This document shows positions 13,831 to 26,310 of a DNA stretch of 64,000 nt, one piece after another. The stretch's first letter is position 1; each line of letters opens with the position of its first letter. The position numbers and the translations under genes were made by a program. Source of the DNA: Apostichopus japonicus (lineage: Eukaryota; Echinodermata; Holothuroidea; Aspidochirotida; Stichopodidae); assembly GCF_037975245.1 (NCBI RefSeq), contig NC_092569.1, positions 18,333,501 to 18,397,500 of the forward strand. The letters are read 5' to 3'. The notes beneath the pieces were generated by a model. The model had not been told where the DNA came from, did not search any database, and was given only the letters and a program-made list of their open reading frames with translations.

Positions 13831-16075
13831 TCTCACATATGCACACACAAGCAGTCACTGCTGCATGGGTTTTGATAAACAATTATGAAGCTCCATTATA
13901 AAAATCACTTTATAATCAAGTGCTGATTACTCACCGTGGGTTCTGAAAAATTCTCCAAGTTTTCCAAAGTTGTTGCTATAACAGTCAGTGGTTGATATTG
14001 TGGTTGTTAAATTCTAACATAGCCTCTTTTAGTTTGGTGAGAAATTACACATTCACTTCTCTCAACTTCCGACCAACTTCTAGATTTTCTATGTCAATAT
14101 TTGCAACACCTGTGGAGAAGTAAAAACGATGGTAAGTAAATTTCTGCAAAGCTAACATCAACTGACAGGGAAATGCCATACTGTAGGTATGCAAAAGGTT
14201 TTCCGTAAACTTTGTAAAGCTAAAAATACTATTCAAACCAAATGAACACAGTGACTATAGTGATTGTTAAAGTATGTTGAAAAGCAATGTTCAATTAATG
14301 AACACATTATTAATGGGGTTCTGACCCCTCCATGATAACACTCAAATAAAAACTGATACTTCTATTGATGTTGTAAATTTCTGGTGAAAAGTCAACAGTT
14401 GAGGCAGTTCTTAATGGGCATGCAGTAGGAGGCATACAGATGGCTCAGTATGAAGGACACTGCACAGAAACTGATGTAAAATGAATTTAACAGCTGCCTA
14501 CTGTCCTTTTAGTTGTGGGTTGCTGAATATTACTCATACAGTATGCGGGCCCACCATGGTAGCCACAGGAGAAAATTTTGACTAACAAAAGGCCAAAAAT
14601 AGATTGCTGAAAATGGAAGATGATTGTTTTAGCATCTAGGACAAACTTTTACCAATGTTTTTTCGTGTTGAAAGTTAATGCTTATTCAAATTCTCTTCAA
14701 TTTTTCTTTTTGTCCAGTAAATTGGTGAACCAAAAGGTTTGGTTTTTTTTTCCCTTTGTTTTTTGGTGGGCCAGATTAGATTGTCTGGCATGCTCAATCT
14801 GGCTAGTAGGGGCCCCCTGTTCTAAAACCACAACAGTTCCAATTCCTGAGGCAGTATATTGTACTGCTACCGTACCTGACAGCTTCTAAGGGTTCTCACC
14901 TAAGAATGCTGCATTAACTTCCTTCTTGATGAATTCTAAAGGGCTGACAACTGGCTGATCCTTATTACTCTTCCTCTTTTTGTGAAGCACAGGTTACCCT
15001 TTGCTGAGCCTTTCTTTTCTCTTTACTTCCTGATGTTGAGGGTCTGTTTTAAAGTGGAAAAGAGCAGTTAGTAAACCTGAATATGATAATATGCTAGTGT
15101 CCTTTGACTCCTTGGACTCCAATATCTCAACCCCAATCTTGGCCCAATGTCTGACCCAGAGGGGAGAAGGGGTACACATGAGGCTTTCACCCCCATGAAA
15201 TTGAAGACTGTAAACATTTTACTGCACTGGTGCATGTCAGTCTCTGAAGCAATAATATTCCTTGTTACTATATCATATTGATTCAAAACTAATTATATAG
15301 TTGCAATAAAATTTTAGGATTTTGGAGTAGCCGACAACAGGAACGAAATTAGGATTTAGGAGCACTTCACGTTTTAACAATTTTGATATGTTAACACTAT
15401 CCTGGCTTCACTGATTAAATAGGCTTAGGGCCTAGCTCTTGCTAAGTTGGAGTTGGACGTGACAATGTTATTTTCTACGAAATTTTAACAGATTTGTATT
15501 TGCAAACAACAAAGACACACGTTGTTTTTTTTTTTAAATGAAAGCTGAAGGTTAAGGAACGTGAAGCATCAATCGAATTAATCAAATAGCTGCACGAAAT
15601 TAGGACTCACCTTTGATGTTGTGACCTAGCCTACACAGACTTCAATCTGGAAATAGTGTGCACGCTACCTAGGGCCTAAGTTAGAGCCCGTAGAGGCCCC
15701 TTTTCTTCTAAGTTCTATTTGAGGCGTATTACAACGAACCGAACTTGTCAGAAAAATTGGCAAAATCGCATGGTCAATAACTTCCTGGGCTCCTGCCTTT
15801 AATTGTACCGTAAATTGTCGAGAGGACTAATAAATTTAAAATGCCGGTATATCCTAGTCATTGAATCAACTTGAAGTAGGCCTAACGTTTAATACTAACT
15901 CACATCATGTAGTGTACTTCACTTGTTCACCTTTGACCCTCAAGTTTTATGTCAAATTCACGTACGTACATAATATAAGCTTAAGGAGGTAGCACTTGTA
16001 TGTTACTACGCGACTGTGGTCGCCGTTTTCTTGTTCGTCGGAAAATATCACAGAAACAGATTGTAGTAGTAGAAA
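13831..16075. other. Non-coding stretch
   Basis: No gene, RNA or mobile element recognised. Open frames at 14620-14889 and 14994-15286 are unremarkable. Confidence 0.35.
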
Positions 16076-16825
16076 CCGTCAGGCAGGGGCGTAGCGAGCG
16101 GGGGGGGGTGTGGGGGGGGGGTGTCACACCCCCCAATAATTTGGTCGCTGTCGGCAAATTTTGGGTCTGTCGGCAAAAGGAGAAAAGGTGAAGAGAGCGG
16201 AAGGGGAAGAAAGAAGGAAAGCTGAATAGAAAAAGGAGAACGGGAGCTTCTTCCGTGCCAAATTTGATTTAAAATATGCACCAGATTGCATCTAAGGACG
16301 TTCAAACTAATTTTTCCAAAGGGGAGGGGTAGACCCCCTACCCTTAGACCCCTCCCCCATTTCAGTCACCACTTCCAGATCCGTCGGCAAATCAAATTTG
16401 ACTTAAAATATGCACCAGATTGCATCTAAGGACGTTTCAAACTAAAACCTTTCCAAAGGGGAGGGGGACACCCCCTCCCCTTAGACCCCTCCCCCATTTC
16501 AGTCACCACTTCCAGATCCGTCGACAAATCAAATTTGACTTAAAATATACATCAGATTGCATCTAAGGACGTTTCAAAACTAAAAATTAGACCCCTCCCC
16601 CATTTCAGTCACCTCTTCCAGATCCGTCGGCAAATCAAATTTGACTTAAAATATGCACCAGATTGCATCTAAGGACGTTTCAAAACTAAAACTTTTCCAA
16701 AGGGGAGGGGGACACCCCCTCCCCTTAGACCCCCCATTTCAGTCACCACTTCCAGATCCGTCGGCAAATCAAATTCTCCACACCCCCCCCAACAAAAACC
16801 CCTTCGCTACGCCCCTGCCGTCAGG
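16076..16825. mobile_element. Non-autonomous hAT-like element with 8-bp target duplication CCGTCAGG
   Basis: The element spans 16084-16817 (734 bp). The left terminus CAGGGGCGTAGCGA is exactly repeated inverted at the right end (TCGCTACGCCCCTG). It is flanked on both sides by CCGTCAGG (16076-16083 and 16818-16825). Eight-base duplications and CAGGG-type termini are hallmarks of the hAT superfamily. The interior has no transposase frame. It consists of four to five tandem copies of a unit of about 135 bp (GCACCAGATTGCATCTAAGG...CAGATCCGTCGGCAAATC). Confidence 0.9.
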
Positions 16826-18420
16826 AGTGTCACTCGTTGACTTGTTAAATGGCTGTCAGCTTTGCTTGTTATTGCACTTGCTTCAAGTAGCATTTTTTCA
16901 CTCACAATCAAGTCAGAATTGATTGAAATATCTTTTCTAATCAGTTTGGGTTGAGGACAAGCCACACTACATGACACGGACGTTTTTTTCGTCAAAGTCA
17001 GTCTAGAGCAATGTATAGGGTGTCCATTATGTGCTTGCATCAACAACTTAAAAATAGTAATACACAAAATATGACGACAGATCATGAAGAAGTTCGAATT
17101 CAAAGTATAACGTTAAATGCTTGTCTACACTGCGGTTGGACACCTGCAATCACAAATAAGTTACGCTTGGCAGTTACATTAGCACACTGCGGTTCAAGCG
17201 TCCTTTGACTCGAGTCAGAGAACAATAGTATTCACTGTTGATGTCAGTTCTGTATGAAGATAAAAAACACTGATAATGTGCATTCTGACAGTTAACCCAC
17301 CACAATGGAGGTTATAGGTCGGTTAATTACGCGGTGACTTGATTCGGTTTTTCAAGAATGGTATGGTTTAGACATTTTATCCTTCACTGACCTTTTCAGG
17401 TTTGCCAAGCAGAATTACCAGAGATTCTTAGACTCCAGAAGTTATAAGTACCATATACAGTGTCAAAACTCCTTTTTATTCTCAGAGGGTTATGGAATAA
17501 TTTGTCTGAGAAAGTTGTACTTGCAAGTAGTGTACGAACATGGGAAGTATCACTTCCTTGGTAAGAAAGGCTTTGGGTGTTCATTTAGAATATTTGAGAA
17601 CAAATGGAGAGTGAATGCTTCCAGGAAAGTACTCTTTGAAAACGCCTAGCAATTTTAGCGTGCTATGATTTGGGGCGATTGGCTATGCACTTTCAATTTA
17701 TTTTAAAAGCATACCCATATACATGCAAGAACCAAAAACTCCACTTGGTTATTCTTAACACAAAATATATTTCATTATACGGAAATAAGTCCAAAATTTT
17801 TCCTCACCTTAATGCTGTTTGGGATCGGCGGTATATTTCGAATCTTCATGTAATTGGTGACAAGGGCTCTTTGGTTCCAAAAGTAGAGTCCGGACAAGTC
17901 CGAAAAAAAGAAAAATCTTGAGTCTTCCTCTGCCACACACCAATTTCTTGGTCTCGTCATTTTATAAAATTATTATTTAGGCGTTTCGAACTTTTTCGCA
18001 ACTTCGGCTCTACGATTTTGCGTTTGGTGCATCCGTGCATGAGCAGTCTAACCTTGTCAGGGTATAAATACGTTGGCGGTCTGAACAACTCCCTGGTCTA
18101 ACAAACGTATACGTATGTGTATGCAACTACCACAGTGAAAATTAACGATATCAAATAATAGTGCGGATGTTTGTGGTAGAAAAAAGACAACAAAGTCTGG
18201 TTGAACATCTCCACGTTTGCGGTCAACATCGAGAGGGCCGATGAAAGATGATATTACGTAATCATTCCTATCACGTTGCGTTCTCTCACACAGGAAATGA
18301 AGGTTAACGTTTTTTAAGTTGACGACATGCCATGGCCTTAGCCTTTATTTAGAACTATAGTTGTAAATAATGAAAACAGTGTGTTTGGCGAATAGGATCA
18401 TTTATATACCTACCAGTATG
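16826..18420. other. Non-coding stretch with a possible retroelement trace
   Basis: No gene recognised. A short plus-strand frame near 17463-17573 contains RGLWNNLSEKVVLASSVRTW, which vaguely recalls the C-terminal LWNSLP block of LINE reverse transcriptases. It is too short to annotate as an element. Confidence 0.3.
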
Positions 18421-18426
18421 TGTATG

Positions 18427-18520
18427 CATGGAGGTCAAAAACAGGTAAAAAAACCAGGTAAAATGGAGGTAAAAACAGTTTAACCTCCATGGAGGTAAAA
18501 ACAGTTTTCCCTCCATGGTG
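18427..18520. repeat. Small palindromic repeat with CATGGAGGT / ACCTCCATG arms
   Basis: CATGGAGGT at 18427 and again near 18489 faces ACCTCCATG and CCCTCCATG, with AAAACAG spacers, forming nested hairpins. A compact single copy, CATGGAGGT-CTGTTTT-ACCTCCATG, lies at about 32278-32302, suggesting a miniature inverted-repeat element. Confidence 0.5.
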
Positions 18521-18648
18521 TATGCATGTGTGCATGCGTGAGTGTATGTATGCAATGCATGTACGTGTATAGGTATGGATGGATGGGAATAACAAAGAAG
18601 CTGCATTAAACAAATATATGATGCATTTCATTGAAAATAAGGCTGCAA

Positions 18649-18781
18649 TAATATATATATATATATATATACATATATATATTTATATATATATATATAC
18701 ATAAATATATATTTCTATATACATATATATATATACATATATATATATATTTATTATTATTATCATTATTATTATTATTAT
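18649..18781. repeat. TA-rich microsatellite ending in TTA repeats
   Basis: Interrupted TA tract with TAC and TTTA variants, then (TTA)n and TTATCA from about 18751. It lies directly 3' of the Penelope-like remnant. Confidence 0.9.
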
Positions 18782-18839
18782 AGAAAACCAGAGAAATAAG
18801 ATATGACTCATAATTGACAAATAAGGAGTAAAGTTTTAG

Positions 18840-19370
18840 AAAATATATTAGAATTTCGGTCCCCTTGGGGCCTTCGTTAGCAATACTTGGCAGTCGAATG
18901 AAAAGTACAAAATATACTAACACAATGAAATTTTGACGCTAGATAAGTGTAAGTTGCATTGATGGAATTAAAAACCAAATAAACCATGACTATACAGGAA
19001 GCGGATGAATGAGCAAAGAACGGATAACATGTTTGTAGAACTGATAGTTGTTAAGGCACTTAAGGGGTCCCAAGTCTTTGTCGAGGCCGGTGACTTAATA
19101 CGAAAGATCCAATCGATTTCTTTACGTTTACGTTCAGTAGCGAATTTGAAGTTCGAGGCAATTAAAATACATTTTTAGTTTTTGAGAGAATGTCTATGAA
19201 GATTGAAATGTTCGGAAACGGGGAATCTGATCAAATTATCTCGAAATATACTATTTGTGATTACTAAAACGTAAGCGGAACCGGGAGCCTGTTCACCTAC
19301 ATAATTGCCCTCTTTGCAAAGTACACAATAGAAAATGTAAATAACATACCACAAAAGAGGGAATGGGGAT
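18840..19370 (-). mobile_element. Penelope-like element remnant with GIY-YIG endonuclease domain
   Basis: On the minus strand a frame running down from about 19360 reads YVIYIFYCVLCKEGNYVGEQ, then FPVSEHFNLHRHSLKN, one stop, and in the same frame ATERKRKEIDWIFRIKSPAS. This matches the order of the GIY-YIG domain at the C-terminus of Penelope-like retroelements: V.YLI.C..C...YVGE, HFN..GH, and ER...E...I. The catalytic Arg region after YVGE is not conserved. Downstream, GAAGGCCCCAAGGGGACCGAAA (read minus at 18860-18882) resembles the usual non-coding tail of such elements. The reverse transcriptase part is missing, so the copy is 5'-truncated and dead. Confidence 0.7.
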
Positions 19371-19576
19371 AGTTGACTATAGTCTTAGACCCGTTACCGT
19401 TAAATATCATTGAATTTCTGTTATTGCGTGATTCCTGAAGAACAGATAAATGAAACGTTAACCTATGTGTACAACAAATTTTACATCATTACTCACTATC
19501 ACACATTCCCACTAGGATATTTTTAGTATTCAACAGGGTTGTATACATTTAGGTTGTCCCTTGCAATTTTAAAGTG

Positions 19577-20910
19577 AGTGTACGCAGGGACGTAGCTAAG
19601 GCCTGAAGTTGGGGGGGGGGGGAGGCAGTGGCTGAAATTCCAACTGGATGGGTTTTGGAGCCAGAAAATTCCGACTGCTGCCTTGTATCCCCCCCCCCCC
19701 CCAAACCCGCACTACTCGTGAACGATACGGTGAGTGTTAGTCAGACATCCCATCTTTCGCGACTGCAATTTTGTTCCGATTTTTTTGCGGTACATTTGTA
19801 GCACTGGCCCTCACTTCACAAACTTATTAATCACTCTGGTTAAGCGGGTAAGCAACTGAGTTGAGTTATCTGCTTGATAGGCTACATAGACTACTAACTA
19901 CAAAAGCTATGTTAATGTAACAAAGGGGAAAACCATTTTTCAACAAATTATATTCGACGACATAGTGAATTACCCCAAAATACAGTGCTTTTTCCTAGCG
20001 CGCTTAATATTATTTTCTTGGGGGGGGGAGGCTATTTATCACTTGCATGAAAACAATTTCAATTGTTCACATCATTCCAACTGAGCATTATGGAATGAAA
20101 TGAACACTTAAACATTTTGCAGGAAAATGTTGAGTTGACGACTGATACGATAAGTTACTAATCAATTAAACATTTTGCAGAAATTTTTCAATTGCTCCAT
20201 TGGAATGAAGTGAACAATTGAACATTTTGCCAAAACATGTCCAATTGACAAGATAAGATATGTTGTCAATTAAACATTTTGCAGAAAATTTTTCATTGCT
20301 CAGATGGAATGAAGTGAACAACTGAACATTTTGCAGCAAAATGTCCAATTCACGAGATATGATAAGTTGTCAATTAATCATTTTGTAGAAAATTGTTCAA
20401 TTGCTCAGTTAAAGCAACTAAGCAATCCAACATTTTTTTTTTTTTTATAAGATTTTATCTTGTTATCTAAACAATTTACTGAAAAATTTCACCCTATGGG
20501 GCAAAGTTTTTCTCATGTTGATGGCACTTTAAAGCTTCCGTAGATAAGCATTGAGCGTTTTTATCGTATACGTTGTACAGTAATTTTATTAGGCATTTCT
20601 TTTTACAGTATTCAAAATCGCACGAAGTTTTGTATGGTGGAGTATAAAGATCGCGAGATACAATTTCTAAATGTGACAAGGAAAACGTGGTAAATATGAC
20701 TGATTAAAGGTCAATTTTGACCGAAAATTGTAGGTCACTCACAAATTACAAGAATATATGAAATTAGAGTGCGACAGTCGGAAAAATTAGAGTGAGACAG
20801 TCGGAAATTCGGACTGTCGCACTCAAATTTTCCAACTATCATCAGTTTTACAAAGATTGGGGGTGGGTGTGAGACACCCCCACCCCTCTAGCGACGTCCC
20901 TGAGTGTACG
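19577..20910. mobile_element. Non-autonomous hAT-like element with 8-bp target duplication AGTGTACG
   Basis: The element spans 19585-20902 (about 1.3 kb) between CAGGGACGTAGCTAAG and the inverted CTCTAGCGACGTCCCTG, flanked by AGTGTACG at 19577-19584 and 20903-20910. There is no transposase frame. The interior holds C and G tracts near both ends, a tandem array (listed separately) and a short inverted pair around GTGCGACAGTCGG / CGGACTGTCGCAC at 20770-20824. Confidence 0.9.
20095..20440. repeat. Tandem array inside the AGTGTACG hAT-like element
   Basis: AACATTTTGCAG recurs about every 52 bp (near 20111, 20168, 20221, 20273 and 20326), alternating between two flanks: one with GGAATGAAGTGAACAA, the other with GATATGATAAGTTGTCAATT. 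This gives a dimeric unit of about 105 bp. Confidence 0.75.
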
Positions 20911-21702
20911 CATACACACGGCACGTCGAATAATACACGGGCGAAACTCGCAGTGTCCTGCATTACCATTGAACTTCTGAGTTCGTATATTTTTCAAGAA
21001 ACCGACACGGATACATACGACAACGTATACCAATATGTAAATGTCTCTCAAGATCGGTATGTCATAGGCACCTATAGATGACTGAATTTCCCAGTGAGGT
21101 AAAATTCCTCCTAGATGGTAATCAAACGGTTTAAGAATTTTACCCAAAGGTGACCATATTTTAATATGTAGCATATATGGGGCCAATACATCATAACTTT
21201 AAGCCTTCGAAATAACCTATTGTAGTTGCATATAACAAGGTTTGAACCTAACTGGAGACCAAAACTTCCCCGTATGCAACACCTTTGAAAAATAAAGAGG
21301 CGCGGGGGGGGGGGGGTCGGAAAGAGGATTCAAGAAAGTTTGTAATATATAGGCTTCTTAAATAGTGCAGTTCCTAAAGGGTCTACTCGTTTGTATTGGG
21401 TTTTAATGCCTTCTAAATCGCTTAATTTTCAAACAGTTTCTGTGAAGACTACTATATTTCAGTCATACTTTCTCAAGCGTGGGCACAATGCCTAAGCGTG
21501 GGCACAAGAAAGCGTGGGCACACATGCATGTTAACCAATATGTATATGTGTAGTGTACGCGGCTGCGTGCAGTACATATGTTATCTATGTATATATGTTA
21601 ATCGTAATGTCTTTTTCCCGTTTTGATAGATGGGCTATAGTATGGGGTGCCTCCTATGATAGTAAGAAACCAGTTACCATTAAGTACCATTGACGTACCC
21701 AT
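20911..21702. other. Non-coding stretch
   Basis: No gene recognised. It contains a G tract at 21303-21316 and short AAGCGTGGGCACA repeats at 21474-21522. Confidence 0.35.
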
Positions 21703-22040
21703 CAGTGGCGTCGCCGAAGGGGGGGGGGGGCTGGGGCCTGAAAAAAATCGTGCCCCAGGTGCCCTTCCTCTTCAGATGCGGTTGTAGTGTTAAAAAAAAA
21801 ATACTCAGAAAAAAATCTTTATTTGCCTAAATTAAAAACATCAATATTGGACAGATGCAAGCCCGAAAATTACTTCAAGTTGCTAAATATAGCACCAGAT
21901 TGCATCTGAGGACCCTTAAAATTGATCCAAAATTCACAAAGTGGAAGGGAGAACTCTCCCCTATCACCCCTCCCCCTGGACGGCATTTAACAATACACAT
22001 TGTGCCTCCATAAGTAAGTGATGTGCCCCCCCCCCCCCTC
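21703..22040. mobile_element. One-ended fragment of a hAT-like element
   Basis: It begins CAGTGGCGTCGCCGAAGG followed by a G tract. The interior GCACCAGATTGCATCTGAGG matches the tandem unit of the element at 16084. No right terminus with a duplicate of the preceding GTACCCAT was found, so it is truncated or diverged. Confidence 0.55.
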
Positions 22041-24195
22041 TTTACTACATGAAAGAGGACAGTAATGATGGATGAAGAACCCGAAGTACATCTGTTTTTC
22101 CGTATCACATATTATTTCACAAAAATTACAAAATTTAAACCCCAATGACGTGCGGGCATAATCTATACGAATTCAATACATCACTAACTATAGGTGGTGG
22201 CGAGATCCCCAACCCTAAATGTGATAGATTTTGTGTATAACTTCTGCATATCAGTTTCCAATCTTATTTCCGAAAATATTAATCAATAAGAAGTGCTGAA
22301 TATGAACAAATCCTAAATGAGAGTATATGCCTAGAGTCGGCGAATAAACAATTTTGGTTGTAAAATATATACATGATATTTTTCTCAAATTGATACATAT
22401 GACCTTGAATTTTACCCATCTTTTTAATTGTGTTAATGACAATGACATATGTAAAGGAGGATTTTGTAACACCTTTAGATCCAGAGATATGTGTGTTTTC
22501 CACGTCGCAAAAAAGTACGCCCTCTGTTCCATCTTGTTGCTAAAATGTGTTTTTTCCCTCTTTTGTTGGAGACTAGGTATTTTCCTTTATATAGTAACAT
22601 TATTCAGCTAGGAGTTGATCACAATGCACAGAGTAAATTGGTAAATTTGTATAATTATACTCCAAACAAAATTAAAATAACCCTATCAATTAGACACAAG
22701 CATTTTACTGTTTTCCAAAATTATCATGGAAGTTTGATGTATTTTGCCACATTAGGAGGCTTTAAATGTATTGTCAATGTTAGTGCGATTAATTAAGTGA
22801 AAATAGCTATGGGTTGAGCGCCGTAGGCTAGGACTATATTGTAATGGACTTGTCGCAACAGAAATGTGTATGTGTATGTGTATAGGTGAGGCGGGGGGGG
22901 GGGGTGGGGATATAATGATATTCTTTATAGCAAGTGATTTTAATGTTATGATCACAAGCTGGCTGAAAAAATATACCATAATTTATCTTACAAGCATGCA
23001 GCTATTTTTTTTGGGTGGGGAGGGGGGAGGGGAGGTGGTCAGGTCGACCGTTGTTTATATAGCATCAGCAAAGTCGTTGGGAGCTGGGGTTAGCATCGAT
23101 GTGGGGCAGATCTCCATGCCCCTGCCCCCATACCCCACCGTGCTACTGTTTACACAAGTGAAAGCGACATTTTCCAAATGTATACATGTAAACCACAAAT
23201 GAATACTTCTACAGAAAGGCTAACCTAACACAAATAAGACTATATGCATGTGTGTTTGACAAGTAATACTGATGAGAACTCCGCATAGTGCATATTTTTA
23301 CACAGTACAACTAAACAAGTCTACTACAGTACTATTATAAAGGTTACCAGAGTTAGCCTTTTCACACAATAGATCTAGCGTATTTTTTTTTCACCTTTCT
23401 AGGGTTCCAGCATACGTTTTATCAAAAATCGCACCAAATCGGTAATTCACAAAATAATTACTTTGTTTTCTGAAACTTTGAGACCAAATTACCACTTGGC
23501 AACCCAATAAAATATATTTATAGGCTTCCGTGGCTTTTACACTATAATACCGCGTGAACTGCTTTAATATTAATGGGTTTTTCATACTTGGGTTTAAAAT
23601 CCACAGTTAATTTTCTTGTATTATTTCCTGATTGTTATTAACCGTTTTAACTTGTTAAAATAATCACTGGACTGCCTATGATATGAATCAGTGCAACGAA
23701 CAGTCAACGAATTATTGAAAACAACACATAACAAGTGAGTGAAACTGATTATCTAGCGTTTTCTGGGGTTTTATTTTGGCAAATCTAACGTTTTTTTGTT
23801 ACTTGTCGCTGGTAACCCTGATTATTATTATGCTAACCGTAAATGACCTTTTGCCACCCCGTACTAGTTTTAAGTGATTGACAGATCAGCTGTGCCGCAA
23901 CCCATTACAACTCCCTGGTAGTACAGTAGATACTGTAAGTTTAATCGCACAAAAACATCGTGTGTTATGACACATACGTTGTACTCCCTGTCCCAGGGCA
24001 ACTCCGAATATTGAGCCTATCGTTTTAAATTCTACACTTGTTGCTAGCGTCCATACTGACACGATTTTTATCGTCAACTCTTCTTCGAAATCGGGTGTTT
24101 TTCGTAAAAAGCTTGCATCCTGAATTCCTGACCATTGTCGATACAATACAACATAATAATCATAACTGACCTATGAATCTTACGTAGCATTGTCA
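22041..24195. other. Non-coding stretch
   Basis: No gene recognised. Open frames at 22354-22611, 22491-22796 and 22864-23202 run through AT-rich or G-rich sequence without domain features. Confidence 0.35.
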
Positions 24196-24418
24196 CTCTA
24201 GGCCATGAACCTTGAAAACGAAAGTTTTGGACCAAATGTACTACTAGTACGCGATTTCCGGCTGCGAGTGACACATTTCCAATCCGAATTTTTTACCGGC
24301 CCGGGCAAGGATCAGATCCATAGTACGGCTCGAGTGCAAATGCGACTGGATCAATGCATCAGTTTACCCCGTGGAGAGATGATCGTCTGATAAAATCAGA
24401 GGATCTGATCTGGATCTT

Positions 24419-24460
24419 GTATAAAAGCACAAGTCCAAGGAACAGATTTAAGAACTTAGG
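24419..24460 (+). promoter_or_regulatory. Candidate TATA box and short first exon of the DUF7869-type gene
   Basis: TATAAAAG at 24420-24427 is followed about 30 bases later by an exon-like end, ACTTAG then GTAAGTGC at 24460. It precedes the broken DUF7869-type gene on the same strand by about 900 bases. It may be that gene's original promoter. Motif and position only. Confidence 0.3.
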
Positions 24461-25339
24461 TAAGTGCTAATTTTCAAATTTAATCTTTATAGCAGCAAAT
24501 ATGCTCATATACTTCATTATTGCATACTGTACATGGTGCAAATTGCTATAATTTATTTCAGGCTTTTCCAGTTACAAACATGCCCCTCCCCCAAGAAAAA
24601 AATAACAAAACATAAATAACAGTTTTGGCATATATATGTCCCTGCATGGTCCAGTGTGCAGATTTTTACTCACATTTGTTGCTCTCACTATGTGTGATTG
24701 TGGGAACTAGGGACTGTGTCCCAATGGCTAGGAAAATTATTGAAGGTCAGGCTATTTTATTGAAGTTAATGAGTTTTGTCCTTTTTTACAAGTTGTACTG
24801 AAGTTTGGTAGAACACTACCATTTCGACAAAATATTGTCAACTAAAAATTCACTTTTCAACATTGCAGCATTGATACTGACATTGGAGAAGTCCTCTCCC
24901 TCCATACAACCACATACAGTACCTCACAGATGTGCAAGATTTCATAACAGGGCTACACAGTCTGCATAAAGTACTAATCTCAGAAGCAATCGATCACAAC
25001 AATATTGTCTTGCCTGATTGCAACTCCATTGTGGAAATAAAACCTGAAAACTTTGCCTCTTTGGTTGTGGTCAAACAGTGTGTCAATAAAGGATCATATG
25101 ACACCTAGCCAGTTCATATCACAGTGTAAGGCAGTCTATACTGCAGCAACCAACAGTGAATATATACAGTCTTCAAAAGCAGGGTTAACCACAGAAAGGG
25201 AGTAAAACTGTTGAGCAGTGGTCATGCTGTGAGGACTTACTCTTTCAATGCATGCCATTGTGCTCCACTTACATGGGAAACAAAATGTGTGAAGGAACCC
25301 TTACAAATTTTAACAAATTACCAGTTTTCTGTCAGAATG

Positions 25340-26310
25340 TAAAGAGGATGATCCTGACAAATTGGACATTGAGCCAACTCTTTTCTTATCTCCACACAAA
25401 AGCAAGGGAAATACATCCCTACCTAATACACTTAAAAGGAACGTGAGCATGGATAATGAAATGGAAAATTTGGAAGAGGAACCAACTTTAAATAATCATA
25501 CTAAAACAAAACTTTCACTGCCGTTTGAATGGGGCAGTCACTGTGAGTCACAACATCAGTACTATTTCTCCAGATACAACAAATGATTCGCTGTGGTTGT
25601 ACCTTGACATAAGTTCAAATGGAAGTAGTAGCAGTAGCTTTGGTATTGCCAGAGAATTTTCTGCATCAATTTCTTCATGTGATCAAAACCTTTTTTTTTT
25701 ACCAGGAGTGAGAAAAAACGAAGGAGACCCAATCAAGCATTTGATCCACTGCCTATGTTCCAATCTGATTGCTGTGATGGTAGCTGTATCAAATCGCTTT
25801 CTTACGATGACCTAGAACAGTCTTTTCTAGAGGTTAGTGAAGTGAGGGAAACTTAGCTAAAGCAATTCACTCTGGACAAGATTTGGATTCATCAGGAAAG
25901 ATCATGTCACACCTGAGACAAATCTTGTTCTATTTATGTAATTTGTGGGAAGATTGTATGTGAGAAAGCATTTTGTATGTTCTTTGGTATTAGTAGCAAG
26001 TTATTCAAAGATTGTCTGAAATAATTTCAAGTTGGCAAGAAAAATGCAATTCATGGCAATAAAGGCAAGAAAAGGATGAGAACAAAACTCCATTTGCACT
26101 AGCTTGGATGAGGTGTTTATTTGAACATATTGGAGATTACATGCCCCACAAAACAGAAGTGCACCTTCCAGTGTCATACACAAAGACTTCTCTCCATGCA
26201 CGCATGAAGAAGGAAATGATAGATAGAAATTGGCATTGGTGAACAAAGCATCATTTCCAAGGAATACTTTATGGAAATCTTTAGAAGAGTTCAAGATTCC
26301 TAATTATTTT
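25340..26310 (+). pseudogene. N-terminal and middle part of a broken DUF7869-type gene
   Basis: Pieces in different frames appear in the order expected for the large uncharacterised animal proteins carrying a DUF7869 domain. An acidic N-terminal stretch lies at 25340-25586. After a poly-T/CAG acceptor at about 25689-25704 comes a basic segment and SDCCDGSCIKSLSYDDLEQ (to about 25832), a Cys-rich motif common to the family. Next come GKIVCEKAFCMFFGISSKLF near 25949-26008 and DYMPHKTEVHLPVSYTKTSL near 26133-26194. Frame changes and stops separate the blocks, so as written it cannot make one protein. Family assignment is from recalled motif patterns and has not been searched. The function of the family is unknown; many copies behave like repeats. 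Confidence 0.5.

Noticed and set aside
17396-17640. LWNNLSEKVVLASSV-like reverse transcriptase tail
   Set aside because: Too short and isolated, with no supporting upstream domain.
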